Source: Flavobacterium caeni | GTDB taxonomy: Bacteria; Bacteroidota; Bacteroidia; Flavobacteriales; Flavobacteriaceae | Assembly (NCBI RefSeq): GCF_900101895.1 | Contig: NZ_FMVF01000002.1 | Coordinates: 192,451 to 256,450 of the forward strand | Length of the DNA: 64,000 bases | Direction: 5' to 3' | In this document: one piece after another, positions 44,371 through 53,818 of the stretch | Layout of the letters: each line of letters begins with the position of its first letter | Position numbering within the stretch: the stretch's first letter is position 1 | Position numbers and translations under genes: made by a program | The notes under the pieces: model-generated | The model's input: the letters and a program-made list of their open reading frames with translations, nothing else | The model's database searches: none | What the model was told of the DNA's origin: nothing

Positions 44371-44492
44371 TATACCAAACCCTTGGTTTTTTATAGCAAA
44401 ACGCGTTTGGCGTCGATTAAAAATTTTGGGGTATTTTGCCTTCGGATGCGCGGTTTTATTTTGGTATAATAAAAAGGCGATTTGGTATAATA
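44371..44492. promoter_or_regulatory. TTTGGTATAATA direct repeats and inverted partner, candidate LytTR sites
   Basis: TTTGGTATAATA occurs at 44460-44471 and again at 44481-44492, a 21-bp offset, i.e. two helical turns. The inverted word TATACCAAA is at 44371-44379, nearer the TonB receptor promoter. LytTR-type regulators typically bind paired direct repeats about 21 bp apart, so these are candidate binding sites of the adjacent response regulator. Confidence 0.6.
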
Positions 44493-44545
44493 TCTACCGC
44501 ACGGCGTTTATTGACGCTACTTTTGTCTTATTTTTATACGACCCT

Positions 44546-45589
44546 ATGCGTGAAACTTTACATCCCACCATCGACACCAAGCCGTTGCAGCTGATCATCT
44601 CAAAAGAATACAGTTGGCTCAGGCACCTGACGGTTTATGTTGTCAGTATTTTTGTGTTGTATTACAGCGAGGCCGAATACGTCGAACCGTATGAGACCTA
44701 CAGCCGCGCCGTGATTTTCTTCCAGATCTTGTTCCTGGCCTATACCAACATGTATTATTTTGTGCCGCAGTTCCTGTTCCGCAAAAAATATGTGGCCTAT
44801 GGGCTCTCGATCGTGTTCAGCATGGCGTTTTGGTCGCTCACGCACCGTATCGCGAACGATTTTTTTAGGCCGCATTTGTTGCCGTATGTCGAGGATAATG
44901 TGGGGTTGTTGTCGTTTTCGTTCATCATCCTGGTGCTCACCGTGGCCTCGGCGGCGATCAAGTTGTTCCAACGCTGGGTGCACGACGCGCAACGCATTTA
45001 CGACCTCGAACAGGCCAAGACCCAGGCCGAGCTCGAACAACTCAAGAACCAAATCAACCCGCATTTTTTGTTCAACATGCTCAACAACGCCAATGTGCTC
45101 ACCAAGAAAGACCCCGACAAGGCCTCGCAGGTGCTCATGAAACTCAGCGATTTGTTGCGGTACCAGCTTTACGACAGCGCGCGCGAAAAAGTGTTGCTGA
45201 CGGCCGACATCCGTTTTCTCGAAGATTTCTTAAATTTGGAGAAAATCCGCAGGGACAGTTTCGATTTCGTGATTTCGAAAGAAGGCGATTTGAGCGGCGT
45301 ACAGATTCCCGCGCTGTTGTTCATCTCGTTTGTCGAGAACGCCGTCAAACACAACAACGATTCGGCCAAGGCGTCCTATGTCAACCTGTTTTTCAACGTC
45401 TGGAACGACGAACTGTTTTTCAGGTGCATCAACTCCAAGCCCGCCGTAAATGCCGTGCGCAATGAATCGGGCGGATTGGGGCTGGTCAACATCAAGCGCA
45501 GGCTCGAATTGCTGTTCCCGTCTACGCACACGCTGACCATCGAGGACAATGCCGAAACCTACTGCGTGACCCTAATCATCAAATTATGA
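44546..45589 (+). CDS. LytS/YehU-type membrane sensor histidine kinase
   Basis: A 347-residue protein with four transmembrane helices (about 28-45, 55-75, 83-100, 120-145), a coiled coil, and a His_kinase domain in which NPHFLFNMLNN carries the phosphorylated His173. The ATP-binding N-box is SFVENAVKHNND and the G-box GGLGLVNIKRRLELLF. The start was placed at the ATG at 44546; a longer frame from 44426 would cross the direct repeats that look like regulatory DNA. It overlaps its response regulator by 4 nt. Confidence 0.93.
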   Translation: MRETLHPTIDTKPLQLIISKEYSWLRHLTVYVVSIFVLYYSEAEYVEPYETYSRAVIFFQILFLAYTNMYYFVPQFLFRKKYVAYGLSIVFSMAFWSLTHRIANDFFRPHLLPYVEDNVGLLSFSFIILVLTVASAAIKLFQRWVHDAQRIYDLEQAKTQAELEQLKNQINPHFLFNMLNNANVLTKKDPDKASQVLMKLSDLLRYQLYDSAREKVLLTADIRFLEDFLNLEKIRRDSFDFVISKEGDLSGVQIPALLFISFVENAVKHNNDSAKASYVNLFFNVWNDELFFRCINSKPAVNAVRNESGGLGLVNIKRRLELLFPSTHTLTIEDNAETYCVTLIIKL

Positions 45590-46308
45590 ATTGCATCATC
45601 ATAGACGACGAACCGCTCGCACGCGAGGCCATCCAGATGCTGGTCGAGCAAACCCCGACGCTCCGGCTCATGGGTTCGTTCAACAGTCCGATGGCCGCGC
45701 AGGAAATACTCGGCGCAGGAAAAGTCGACTTGATTTTTCTCGACATCCAGATGCCGGGCACCAACGGCATCGCGTTCGCGCGCACCATCCCGGGCGACGC
45801 TTTTGTGGTGTTTACGACGGCTTTTCCCGAGTTTGCGATCGACAGCTATGAAGTAGACGCCATCGACTACCTGATCAAGCCCGTCAAGTTGGAGCGTTTC
45901 CAGCGCGCGGTCGAAAAAGCCCAGACCTATGCGCAATTGCTCAAGGCCGATCATGCCGCGAGCCGCATCGCCGACATCACCGAAGACCATTTCTTCCTCA
46001 AGGCCGACCGCAAGATTTTCAAAATTTATTTCAGCAACATCCTTTACATCGAAGGGCTCAAGGATTATGTGGTCGTGCATACCCAAAACCAAAAGATCAT
46101 CACGGCCATGAACATCAAAACCATCCACGACCGGTTGCCCAAACAGTTGTTTGCGCGCGTGAGCAAGTCCTACATCGTCAATGTCGACAAGATGGAGTCC
46201 GTAGACAACAACACGGTGTACATCGGCAAAAACGAAATCCCGATCGGCAACATTTATCGCGACGCTTTTTTCGGCGAATTCGTCTCCAAGAAAATCATCA
46301 GCCGGTAA
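45586..46308 (+). CDS. LytTR-family response regulator
   Basis: A 240-residue regulator: receiver domain with phospho-acceptor Asp53 in IFLDIQMPGTNG, acidic pair in IIDDEP, switch Lys in YLIKPVKLERF; then a LytTR DNA-binding domain (DHFFLKADRKIFKIYFSNILYIEGLKDYV and KQLFARVSKSYIVNVDKMESV). Coupled to the kinase by an ATGA overlap. The stop is directly abutting the convergent LexA-like regulator's stop. Confidence 0.94.
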   Translation: MNCIIIDDEPLAREAIQMLVEQTPTLRLMGSFNSPMAAQEILGAGKVDLIFLDIQMPGTNGIAFARTIPGDAFVVFTTAFPEFAIDSYEVDAIDYLIKPVKLERFQRAVEKAQTYAQLLKADHAASRIADITEDHFFLKADRKIFKIYFSNILYIEGLKDYVVVHTQNQKIITAMNIKTIHDRLPKQLFARVSKSYIVNVDKMESVDNNTVYIGKNEIPIGNIYRDAFFGEFVSKKIISR

Positions 46309-47070
46309 TTACCCCAATTGCTGGCGCAGGCTGCCGATCTCGCGCTTCAAATCGGCAAACATCCCGTATACATCGGTAGGGGCTTCGGCTTTGCGGTCGT
46401 CGCGGCCAATGTGCGCCACATATTCCCATATTTCCAGAATATCCGACAGCTTGATTTGGTACGGGCTGTAAATGACGTTGTCGGGCTCTACCGTAATGGC
46501 ATCCCCGTGTTTTTCCGCAAGTCGTTTGTAGGTGATGCCCTCGTTGGCGGTGATCAATATATAGGTTTTGTCTTTTCTGATTTCGCCCAGATTCTCTACA
46601 TAGCGCCCGACAATGAAACTCTTGTCGTCGTGCGGCGGCATCGAATCGCCACCCACGGGAAACGCGCGGTGTTTGCCCGGGCCCAAAAAAGGCAACGCAA
46701 TCTGTTGCAGGTTGGCGATGAATTCGGGGTCGGCATAACCCGTCAGGTAGCCCGCGCGTGCCTTGTGCGGGACAATCTCGATCAAATCGTTGCCGTTGGC
46801 GTCTACCGTGATCGGCAACACGATGCGGTTGTCGTCGAGCAAAAGCAGTTGCGAAAGGTCGTATTTGCGCACATCCACCGACAGCAACAAATCGATGCTG
46901 ATGCCAAAATGCAGCGATATTTTTTTGAGGATGTCATACGGCGGTTCTACTTTTCCGCTCTCATAAGGTTCATACCTACCGCGCTTGATCCCAAAGCTTT
47001 CGGCGGTTTGCTGCTGGCTTTCCCTACGGGTTTCGCGCAGGTAACGAAGGTTGTCCGAAAATAGCGACAT
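46309..47070 (-). CDS. XRE-S24 LexA/CI-like self-cleaving transcription regulator
   Basis: A 253-residue regulator: N-terminal helix-turn-helix of XRE type (residues 5-60) and C-terminal S24 peptidase domain. The likely cleavage site is Ala106-Gly107 in HKARAGYL, the nucleophile Ser143 in GGDSMPP, and the general-base Lys182 in GITYKRL; spacings are close to those of LexA. It would be inactivated through RecA-stimulated self-cleavage on DNA damage. It is divergent from imuA-imuB-dnaE2, with two matching operators in between, so it most likely represses both itself and that cassette. Confidence 0.9.
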   Translation of the reverse strand: MSLFSDNLRYLRETRRESQQQTAESFGIKRGRYEPYESGKVEPPYDILKKISLHFGISIDLLLSVDVRKYDLSQLLLLDDNRIVLPITVDANGNDLIEIVPHKARAGYLTGYADPEFIANLQQIALPFLGPGKHRAFPVGGDSMPPHDDKSFIVGRYVENLGEIRKDKTYILITANEGITYKRLAEKHGDAITVEPDNVIYSPYQIKLSDILEIWEYVAHIGRDDRKAEAPTDVYGMFADLKREIGSLRQQLG

Positions 47071-47076
47071 GTGTTA

Positions 47077-47129
47077 ATGTTGTAAGTTGCAACAACAAAT
47101 ATAATTAACTTTGCTGTAAAATACAACAA
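47077..47129. promoter_or_regulatory. Divergent promoters and two operators between the LexA-like gene and imuA
   Basis: Operator A at 47077-47095 contains TGTTGTA..TTGCAACAA; operator B at 47111-47129 is TTGCTGTAAAATACAACAA, a near-perfect 19-bp palindrome. Reverse-complemented B matches A at 14 of 19 positions. Leftward -7 box TATATTTG is at 47096-47103 (minus) and rightward TAACTTTG at 47106-47113, which B overlaps. A lies between the leftward box and the regulator's ATG. Confidence 0.75.
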
Positions 47130-47151
47130 TTAAATCCAAAAACGTTTTTCC

Positions 47152-47874
47152 ATGGTCACGCCCGACAAAAAAGCCCTTATCAAACAGCTCCAATCACAAA
47201 TCAATGCGATGCAGGGGCTGGGCAAATTGTCGGGTGAATCCACCGATGGTTTCGCGCCCTTTGCCGATGCGTTCCCCGAGCGCACGTTTCCCAAAGGCGT
47301 CGTACATGAATTCATCAGCCACGAGCCTGCCCATGCGGCTTCGACCCACGGTTTCATTGCGGCCCTGGCGGGTAAATTGCTCAAAGAAGGCGGGCTTTGC
47401 CTGTGGATCGTTCCAGACCAGAGCATCTTCGCGACAGGGCTTCCCGTTTTTGGCTTGCCGCCCGACCGCATCGTATTCATCCGCGCCCCCAAACCCAAGG
47501 ACGCATTGTGGATCATCGAGGAGGCGCTCAAATGCGAGGCGCTCACGGCCGTCATCGCCCAAATCAAGGAACTCGGGTTTACCGAATCGCGGCGGTTGCA
47601 ACTGGCCGTCGAGCGCAGTGGCGTGACGGGATTCGTACACCGGTTCCAGCCGTTTTCCGAGAATGCGGTGGCCTGTACCACGCGCTGGCGCATCGTCCCG
47701 CTGCCGAGCCAATCGGGAGGTTTGCCAGGGGTAGGTCATAGTTGTTGGGAAGTCCAATTGTTGAAAGTCAAGAACGGCAGGCCCCGTGTGTGGCAGGTTG
47801 GTTGGGAGGCGGGTTGTTTTGTCGCCGTGCCCAACCACACCACCATCGTACTGCCACAACGCCACGCCGTATAA
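47152..47874 (+). CDS. imuA: ImuA-like translesion accessory protein
   Basis: A 240-residue RecA-fold protein related to ImuA/SulA-like accessory factors of DNA-damage mutagenesis. Segments EFISHEPAHAASTHGFIAALAGKLLKEGG and CLWIVPDQSIFATGLPVFGLPPDRIVFI fit the family. It begins 22 nt after operator B and its TAA overlaps the imuB start by one base (TAATG). In characterised cassettes ImuA, ImuB and DnaE2 act together as an error-prone polymerase complex at the replication fork. Confidence 0.87.
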   Translation: MVTPDKKALIKQLQSQINAMQGLGKLSGESTDGFAPFADAFPERTFPKGVVHEFISHEPAHAASTHGFIAALAGKLLKEGGLCLWIVPDQSIFATGLPVFGLPPDRIVFIRAPKPKDALWIIEEALKCEALTAVIAQIKELGFTESRRLQLAVERSGVTGFVHRFQPFSENAVACTTRWRIVPLPSQSGGLPGVGHSCWEVQLLKVKNGRPRVWQVGWEAGCFVAVPNHTTIVLPQRHAV

Positions 47875-49364
47875 TGTCACGTTACGTCTACCTCTTTTTT
47901 CCGCACCTGCTGGCCGAGTACGCCACGCGCAAGAACCCCGAACTCCGCGAGGTGCCTTTGGTATTGGCTTCGCCCGACCGTGGCCGTATGGTGGTCGATT
48001 CGGTCAATGTACGCGCGTTCCAGAAAGGCATCCGCGCGGGTATGGTCCTGGCCGATTGCAAGGCGCTGTACCCCGAACTGCACATGGTCGAGACCGAGCC
48101 GGGGCGGGCGGGCAAGTTGCTGCATGCGCTGGCCGAATGGTGTGTGGGCTATACGCCTTTTGTGGCCGTCGACCAGGACGGATTGGTCCTCGACGCAAGC
48201 GGTTGTACGCACCTGTGGGGTGGCGAACGCGGCTATCTCGAAAACATCCGGAACCGTCTCGAAGCCTATGGTTATACAGTACGGATGGCGATGGCCGACA
48301 CCATCGGTACGGCGTGGGCGGCGGCCCATTTCGGCAAGCCGTTCCATATCGTGCCGCCCGAAGGGCAACGCGAAGCCCTGCGCCAATTGCCCGCGGCCGC
48401 GTTGCGTCTGGAACCCGATGTTTTGGCGCGGTTGCGCAAATTGGGGCTGCGACACATCGTCAGTTTTATGGACATGCCGCGGCAGGCGTTGCGCAGGCGG
48501 TTCGGGCCATCTTTGTCGTTCCGGCTCGACCAGGCATTGGGGCAGGAAGTCGAATGGGTGGTACCCATCGCACCCGTCGAACCGTATCAGGAAAGGCTTT
48601 GCTGCGCAGAACCCATCACCACGGCCACAGGCATCGCCATCGCGCTCAACCGATTGCTCGAAGCCTTATGCCTGCGTTTGTCCCAAGAGGCGATGGGATT
48701 GCGCCATGCCGTGTTCAAGACGTTCCGCATAGACGGCAACATCCAGCAAATCGAGATCGGGACGGGGCAACCTTCCTGCGATCCGGCGCACCTGCTGCGG
48801 CTTTTCGAGCACAGGATCGCTACGTTGGAGCCCGATCTGGGGTTCGAGTTGTTTGTACTGGAAGCGTCCAGGGTAGCACCGATTGCGCACGAGCAATCAA
48901 CCATTTGGGCCGTCTCGAGCCAGAGCGACAAAAAGGTGGCCGAATTGCTCGACCGCGTGACGGCCAAGACCGGCGCGGGAAAGGTGTCGCGTTATTTGCC
49001 TGTCGAACACCATTGGCCCGAGCGTTCGATCAAGGAAGCCGCGCCGCTGTGGGAAAAGCCCGCCACCGCTTGGCGTACAAACCAACCGCGTCCCGTTGCG
49101 CTGTTGCCCAGCCCCGAGTCGATCGAGGTGACCGCGGTGTTGCCCGACAATCCGCCCATGTTGTTTCGGCACAAAGGGAAGCTTCACACCGTAGCCAAGT
49201 CCGACGGGCCCGAGCGCATCGAACAGGAATGGTGGCGTGCAGACGGCAACTACCGTGACTATTATTGTGTCGAGGACGAAGAGGGCGCGCGGTATTGGGT
49301 GTTCCGTTCGGGGCCTTATGTCAAGGGGCAATTGCAATGGTTTTTACATGGTTTTTTCGCATGA
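47874..49364 (+). CDS. imuB: ImuB-like Y-family polymerase, probably catalytically inactive
   Basis: A 496-residue protein of the DinB/UmuC superfamily. Helix-hairpin-helix and little-finger regions are present (RLRKLGLRHIVSFMDMPRQALRRRFG). The first catalytic acidic motif of active Y polymerases (FxxxDMDxFFA) is replaced by YLFFPHLLAEY, and the SxDE motif by LVLDASGCTHLW, so it is probably a structural adaptor like mycobacterial ImuB. ATG at 47874; the frame extends upstream but overlaps imuA. Overlaps dnaE2 by 4 nt. Confidence 0.9.
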   Translation: MSRYVYLFFPHLLAEYATRKNPELREVPLVLASPDRGRMVVDSVNVRAFQKGIRAGMVLADCKALYPELHMVETEPGRAGKLLHALAEWCVGYTPFVAVDQDGLVLDASGCTHLWGGERGYLENIRNRLEAYGYTVRMAMADTIGTAWAAAHFGKPFHIVPPEGQREALRQLPAAALRLEPDVLARLRKLGLRHIVSFMDMPRQALRRRFGPSLSFRLDQALGQEVEWVVPIAPVEPYQERLCCAEPITTATGIAIALNRLLEALCLRLSQEAMGLRHAVFKTFRIDGNIQQIEIGTGQPSCDPAHLLRLFEHRIATLEPDLGFELFVLEASRVAPIAHEQSTIWAVSSQSDKKVAELLDRVTAKTGAGKVSRYLPVEHHWPERSIKEAAPLWEKPATAWRTNQPRPVALLPSPESIEVTAVLPDNPPMLFRHKGKLHTVAKSDGPERIEQEWWRADGNYRDYYCVEDEEGARYWVFRSGPYVKGQLQWFLHGFFA

Positions 49365-52300
49365 GCTATACCGAATTACAGGTCACGACCAATTTCAGCT
49401 TCCTGCGTGGCGGCTCGCATCCCGAGGAATTCGTGGAGCAGGCCGCCGCATTGGGCTACAGCCGTATCGCCATTACCGACCGCAATACGCTGGCGGGCGT
49501 GGTACGCGCACACAGCGCCGCGCGAAAAATAGCAGGTTTCGGCATTGTCGTGGGGTGTCGGCTCGAATTGCTCGACGGTTCGCCGTTGCTGGCATTCCCG
49601 ACCGACAAGGCAGCCTATGCGCGGTTGTCGGGGTTGCTTTCGCTGGGCAACGGCAGGGCAGAGAAAGGGCAATGCCATTTGTATCAGTCGGATGTGTTTG
49701 ATCATGCCGAAGGCATCCGGTTCATTGCGCTCGCGCCGGTTTCGCTCAATGCCTCCTTTGCTTTCGAGGACGATTTTATCCGGACGCTTTCGGCATACAA
49801 AAAACAATTGGGCAACGCGTTGCACCTGGGCATCGGCCGATCGTACCAGGCCAACGACAACAAGCGGATGTACCGTTTGCAACAGCTGTCTGAATCGCTC
49901 GACATTCCTTTGGTGGCGACGAACGACGTGCATTACCACATACCCGGGCGGCGGGAGTTGCAGGATGTCCTGACTTGCATCCGTGAGAAATGCACGATTC
50001 ATGCAGCGGGATTTAAGTTGCACCAAAATGCCGAACGCTATCTGAAACCCGTCGACGAGATGGCGCGTTTGTTTGTCCAATATCCCGAAGCGCTCGAACA
50101 GGCGCAGCACATTGCCGATGCCTGTCGGTTCTCGCTCGACAGCTTGGAGTATGTGTACCCCGAAGAAATCACCTCGGGCGACAACACCCCGCAGCACGAA
50201 CTCGAAATGCTGACCTGGCAGGGCGCCAACGAAAAGTTCCGCAACAAGATTCCCAAAAAGGTACGAAAAACCATCCGGTACGAACTCGATTTCATGAAAC
50301 GCAAGAACTATGCGGCCTATTTCCTGACCGTATACGACTTTGTCCGGTTTGCGCGCAGCAAGGATATTTTGTGTCAGGGGCGCGGGTCGGCGGCCAATTC
50401 GGTGGTGTGTTATTGTTTGGGGATCACCTCGGTCGATCCGTCCAAATTCAAGGTGTTGTTTGCGCGGTTCATGTCGGATGCGCGCGACGAACCGCCCGAC
50501 ATCGACGTCGATTTCGAACACGAACGCCGCGAAGAGGTCATCCAGTACATCTACGAAAAATACGGACGCGACCGCGCGGCCATCGTGGCCACCGTGACGC
50601 AAGTGCATTGGAAAGGGGCCATACGCGACGTGGCCAAGGCGATGGGACTTTCGAGCGATGCGGTCGATAAGTTGTCCGCGACAATTTGGGAGTTCCGCGA
50701 CGATCTGGACGACGGGCGCATCACGTCTGAAGGATTCGATTTGTCCGACCCGTACCTGCTCAAGGTGCTCGACATCACCAGACAGTATGTTGGGTTCCCG
50801 CGCCAGTTGGGCCAGCATACGGGCGGGTTTGTCATCACGCGTGGCAAGCTGCCTGATTTGTGTCCGACGCTCAACGCGCGCATGGACGGCCGTACCAACA
50901 TCGAATGGAACAAGGACGACATTGAGGCGCTCGGATTTTTGAAGGTCGATGTGCTCGCACTTGGGATGCTCACGTGTATCCGCAAGGCATTTGATTTGAC
51001 CGAACGGCACTACGGTAGGAAGCTCACGCTGGCCGAAGTCAACAAAGGGCAGGACGATCCGGCCGTATATGAAATGATCCAACAGGCCGATACGCTGGGC
51101 GTGTTCCAGATCGAAAGCCGTGCCCAGATGTCGATGCTGCCGCGGCTCAAGCCCAAGTGTTTTTACGACCTTGTGATCGAAGTGGCCATTGTGCGTCCGG
51201 GACCGATACAAGGCGATATGGTGCATCCGTATTTGCGCAGACGCGACGGCATCGACCCCGTATCGTATCCGTCCAAGGAACTCGAAGGAATTTTGGGCAG
51301 GACGCTGGGCGTACCCTTGTTCCAGGAACAGGCCATGGAAATCGCCATCGTCGCGGCGGGATTCACACCTGCCGAGGCCGACGGGTTGCGCCGTAGCATG
51401 GCCACGTTCAAGGCCAAAGGGAAAGTCAGCGAATGGCACCGCAAGCTCGTGGGCGGGATGATGAAAAATGGTTACGAGGAAGCCTTTGCCGAGCGCGTGT
51501 TCAAGCAGCTCGAAGGGTTCGGGTCGTATGGATTCCCCGAAAGCCACGCGGCCAGTTTCGCGCTGTTGGTTTATGTGTCGTCGTGGATCAAGTGCTACTA
51601 CCCCGATGTGTTTGCCGCCGCGTTGCTCAACAGCATGCCCATGGGCTTTTACCAGCCCGCTCAAATCGTCATCGATGCGCGCAAGCATGGGGTAACGGTG
51701 CGCCCCGTCGATGTCAACCATTCGGAATGGGACCACACGCTCGAGGAAAAGCAGGGCAGGTATTGTGCATTGCGGCTCGGGTTCAGGCAGGTCAAGGGCT
51801 TGCAGTCCGGCGAGATGCAGCTGTTGCTTGCCGCGCGGGCGCATCCGTTCCAAACGGTGAATGCATTACGCGACGCAGGGGTATCTGTGGCGGCGCTCGA
51901 AAGGTTGGCCGATGCCGATGCGTTCCGCTCGATCGGGCTCGACCGCAGGCGTGCGTTGTGGGAAGTCTCGGCCTTGTCCGACAGCCCCGTGGGATTGTTC
52001 GAGGGGCAGCCGTCGCCGAGCGCGTCCGAACCGCAGTTTGCGTTGCCGCTGTTGACCGAGGCCGCGCATGTGGTCGAGGATTATGCCGCGACGGGCTTGT
52101 CGGTCAAGGCGCATCCGGTGCACTTCGTGCGTCCGCAACTTGAAGCGTTGCGTGTGACGCCCTCGGCGTGTTTATCCGAACTCAAGAACGGCGATGCGGT
52201 CAAGGTGGCCGGACTGATTACCGTCAGGCAGCGGCCCGGGACGGCCAAGGGGGTACTGTTTATCACCATCGAAGACGAGACGGGATTCGCCAACATTGTC

Positions 52301-52546
52301 GTATGGGACAAGATTTTCCAGAAGCACCGCCGCGACATCGTCAAAGCGCGGCTGTTGCTCATCGAGGGCAAGGTGCAAATCGAAGGTCGCGTGATCCATG
52401 TGGTGGCCGATGGTTGCTACAACCTGTCGCATCTGTTGCGCGGGATGACGGCGCATGTCGATGCCGAACAGGCGGTAGAAACACTGTCGCGTGCCGATGA
52501 AAAAGACCCGGAGGAGGTGTTTGACAAGGGAAGGAATTTTAGGTAG
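49361..52546 (+). CDS. dnaE2: Error-prone DNA polymerase III alpha subunit
   Basis: A 1061-residue C-family polymerase without proofreading. N-terminal PHP domain (MSYTELQVTTNFSFLRGGSHPEEFVEQA), polymerase palm with the catalytic aspartates in EPPDIDVDFEHERREE (Asp380, 382, 384) and GRGSAANSVVCYCLGIT, fingers, and a C-terminal OB domain (VKVAGLITVRQRPGTAKGVLFITIEDETGFANIVVW). The DnaE2 length and context behind imuA-imuB distinguish it from the replicative DnaE. ATG at 49361 overlaps the imuB stop; the longer frame is inside imuB. Confidence 0.95.
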   Translation: MSYTELQVTTNFSFLRGGSHPEEFVEQAAALGYSRIAITDRNTLAGVVRAHSAARKIAGFGIVVGCRLELLDGSPLLAFPTDKAAYARLSGLLSLGNGRAEKGQCHLYQSDVFDHAEGIRFIALAPVSLNASFAFEDDFIRTLSAYKKQLGNALHLGIGRSYQANDNKRMYRLQQLSESLDIPLVATNDVHYHIPGRRELQDVLTCIREKCTIHAAGFKLHQNAERYLKPVDEMARLFVQYPEALEQAQHIADACRFSLDSLEYVYPEEITSGDNTPQHELEMLTWQGANEKFRNKIPKKVRKTIRYELDFMKRKNYAAYFLTVYDFVRFARSKDILCQGRGSAANSVVCYCLGITSVDPSKFKVLFARFMSDARDEPPDIDVDFEHERREEVIQYIYEKYGRDRAAIVATVTQVHWKGAIRDVAKAMGLSSDAVDKLSATIWEFRDDLDDGRITSEGFDLSDPYLLKVLDITRQYVGFPRQLGQHTGGFVITRGKLPDLCPTLNARMDGRTNIEWNKDDIEALGFLKVDVLALGMLTCIRKAFDLTERHYGRKLTLAEVNKGQDDPAVYEMIQQADTLGVFQIESRAQMSMLPRLKPKCFYDLVIEVAIVRPGPIQGDMVHPYLRRRDGIDPVSYPSKELEGILGRTLGVPLFQEQAMEIAIVAAGFTPAEADGLRRSMATFKAKGKVSEWHRKLVGGMMKNGYEEAFAERVFKQLEGFGSYGFPESHAASFALLVYVSSWIKCYYPDVFAAALLNSMPMGFYQPAQIVIDARKHGVTVRPVDVNHSEWDHTLEEKQGRYCALRLGFRQVKGLQSGEMQLLLAARAHPFQTVNALRDAGVSVAALERLADADAFRSIGLDRRRALWEVSALSDSPVGLFEGQPSPSASEPQFALPLLTEAAHVVEDYAATGLSVKAHPVHFVRPQLEALRVTPSACLSELKNGDAVKVAGLITVRQRPGTAKGVLFITIEDETGFANIVVWDKIFQKHRRDIVKARLLLIEGKVQIEGRVIHVVADGCYNLSHLLRGMTAHVDAEQAVETLSRADEKDPEEVFDKGRNFR

Positions 52547-52729
52547 GTTTTGCAGATGTAAGATAGTCCTTAGGTGATTTGCGCCACCACCCGTAGGGTA
52601 AAGCCCTGAAACGGGGTAGGCAAAAATAGATTGGCCTGTAACGGTTTAAATGTCAATTTTGATTCCATTCGAATCCTGGTCATGTGGGGTTTGAAGATGA
52701 ACGGAATCAATCATTTAAACCTTAGTACC

Positions 52730-53668
52730 ATGAGTTTTTTACAAATTGCCAGTTGGAACATCGAGCACCTGTCGGGCCAAGCAAGAGCCCAAAGAAGACA
52801 GAGTGCCTATGCCTTGACCGACCACATCGAAATGGCCGGTATTGATTTGATCGCGCTCCAGGAAGTGTATCTCACGCCTACCGACGAGGAAGTTCGGATG
52901 GCACCGCACCAGCCCATCATCCCGAGCCATGCGCATACCGAACGCCGGAATTCAGATTTGGACATCGTGTGTTACCTGCTCGAAGAACACCTCGACGTCC
53001 CTTGGAAATACCTGATCCTGCCCAATCGTTCGGACGGCGACCGGTCGCAACTTTGTGCGGTTTTGTGGAATACAGACCGTTTGACCTTGGGCGACGTTCA
53101 AGCTTTGGATGTCAAACACAAAGAAGGCGATCTTTCGCTTTGGGACCGCAAGCCACACGTGGTTAATTTCTTTTCGAAAATAGACGTCTGGCGCAAGGAT
53201 GCCGACGGGAAGTGGCAAATCGTATGGGAGAAACGCGAACTTTGTGTGGTGCCACTACACATGAAATCGAACTATGGCGGGGTAACCAAAAACCGGCAGG
53301 TGCGTGGGTTGGAAGCCGAAACCCTGTGCGTTGAGCTGGCAAAGTTGCGACCACAAATAGACCCTAGCCTTGTTTTGCTGGGCGATACCAACATCCTCAA
53401 GAACGACGAGCCGGCCATCGAGACTTTTGTCGACCACGGGTTCATCGACCTGAACAACAACGACACGTCTACCTATTGGAGCAAGGATTACAGCGGGGCG
53501 CCGTTCGATCGGTTTTTTGTGGCCAAAGACCGCCCCGAGTTCAAATACAGCCGTCAGTATGTGTTGCGTTCGGCCGACTTGGAGATGCACGACCGGTTCC
53601 TTTCCGACCACTACATGATTAAAATGAGCGTAAAGGACTATTTGGACGATGCTGTGCCACGGCCATAA
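52730..53668 (+). CDS. Endonuclease/exonuclease/phosphatase (EEP) family protein
   Basis: A 312-residue Mg2+-dependent phosphoesterase fold. Motifs: ASWNIEHLSG (Asn), LIALQEVYLT (catalytic Glu), LVLLGDTNIL (Asp-x-Asn) and a terminal LSDHYMIKM (Asp-His). No signal peptide from the ATG at 52730, so cytoplasmic; substrate may be nucleic acid or phospholipid. The ATG was chosen so that the first motif sits near the N-terminus. A terminator follows. The 183 nt upstream hold no gene that I can support. Confidence 0.85.
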   Translation: MSFLQIASWNIEHLSGQARAQRRQSAYALTDHIEMAGIDLIALQEVYLTPTDEEVRMAPHQPIIPSHAHTERRNSDLDIVCYLLEEHLDVPWKYLILPNRSDGDRSQLCAVLWNTDRLTLGDVQALDVKHKEGDLSLWDRKPHVVNFFSKIDVWRKDADGKWQIVWEKRELCVVPLHMKSNYGGVTKNRQVRGLEAETLCVELAKLRPQIDPSLVLLGDTNILKNDEPAIETFVDHGFIDLNNNDTSTYWSKDYSGAPFDRFFVAKDRPEFKYSRQYVLRSADLEMHDRFLSDHYMIKMSVKDYLDDAVPRP

Positions 53669-53690
53669 ATGCCAGCTGTAAAAAGTAGGA

Positions 53691-53718
53691 ACACCAACGC
53701 GACTGTTGGTGTTTTTTT
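53691..53718 (+). terminator. Rho-independent terminator of the EEP gene
   Basis: ACACCAAC (53691-53698) pairs with GTTGGTGT (53705-53712), followed by seven T. Confidence 0.88.
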
Positions 53719-53818
53719 ATGGCAAAACACAGGGGGTAGCTGGGATTGCAGATAGGAAACTATGGGTGCGGTTTTGTTTAGGGAATTCTCCGTAAAGAAG
53801 CGATCGCGTCTTTGCCGC

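Noticed and set aside
49376-51853. 825-codon open frame antisense to dnaE2
   Set aside because: It is the complement of a GC-rich coding frame; no domain or start context, and dnaE2 has all its motifs.
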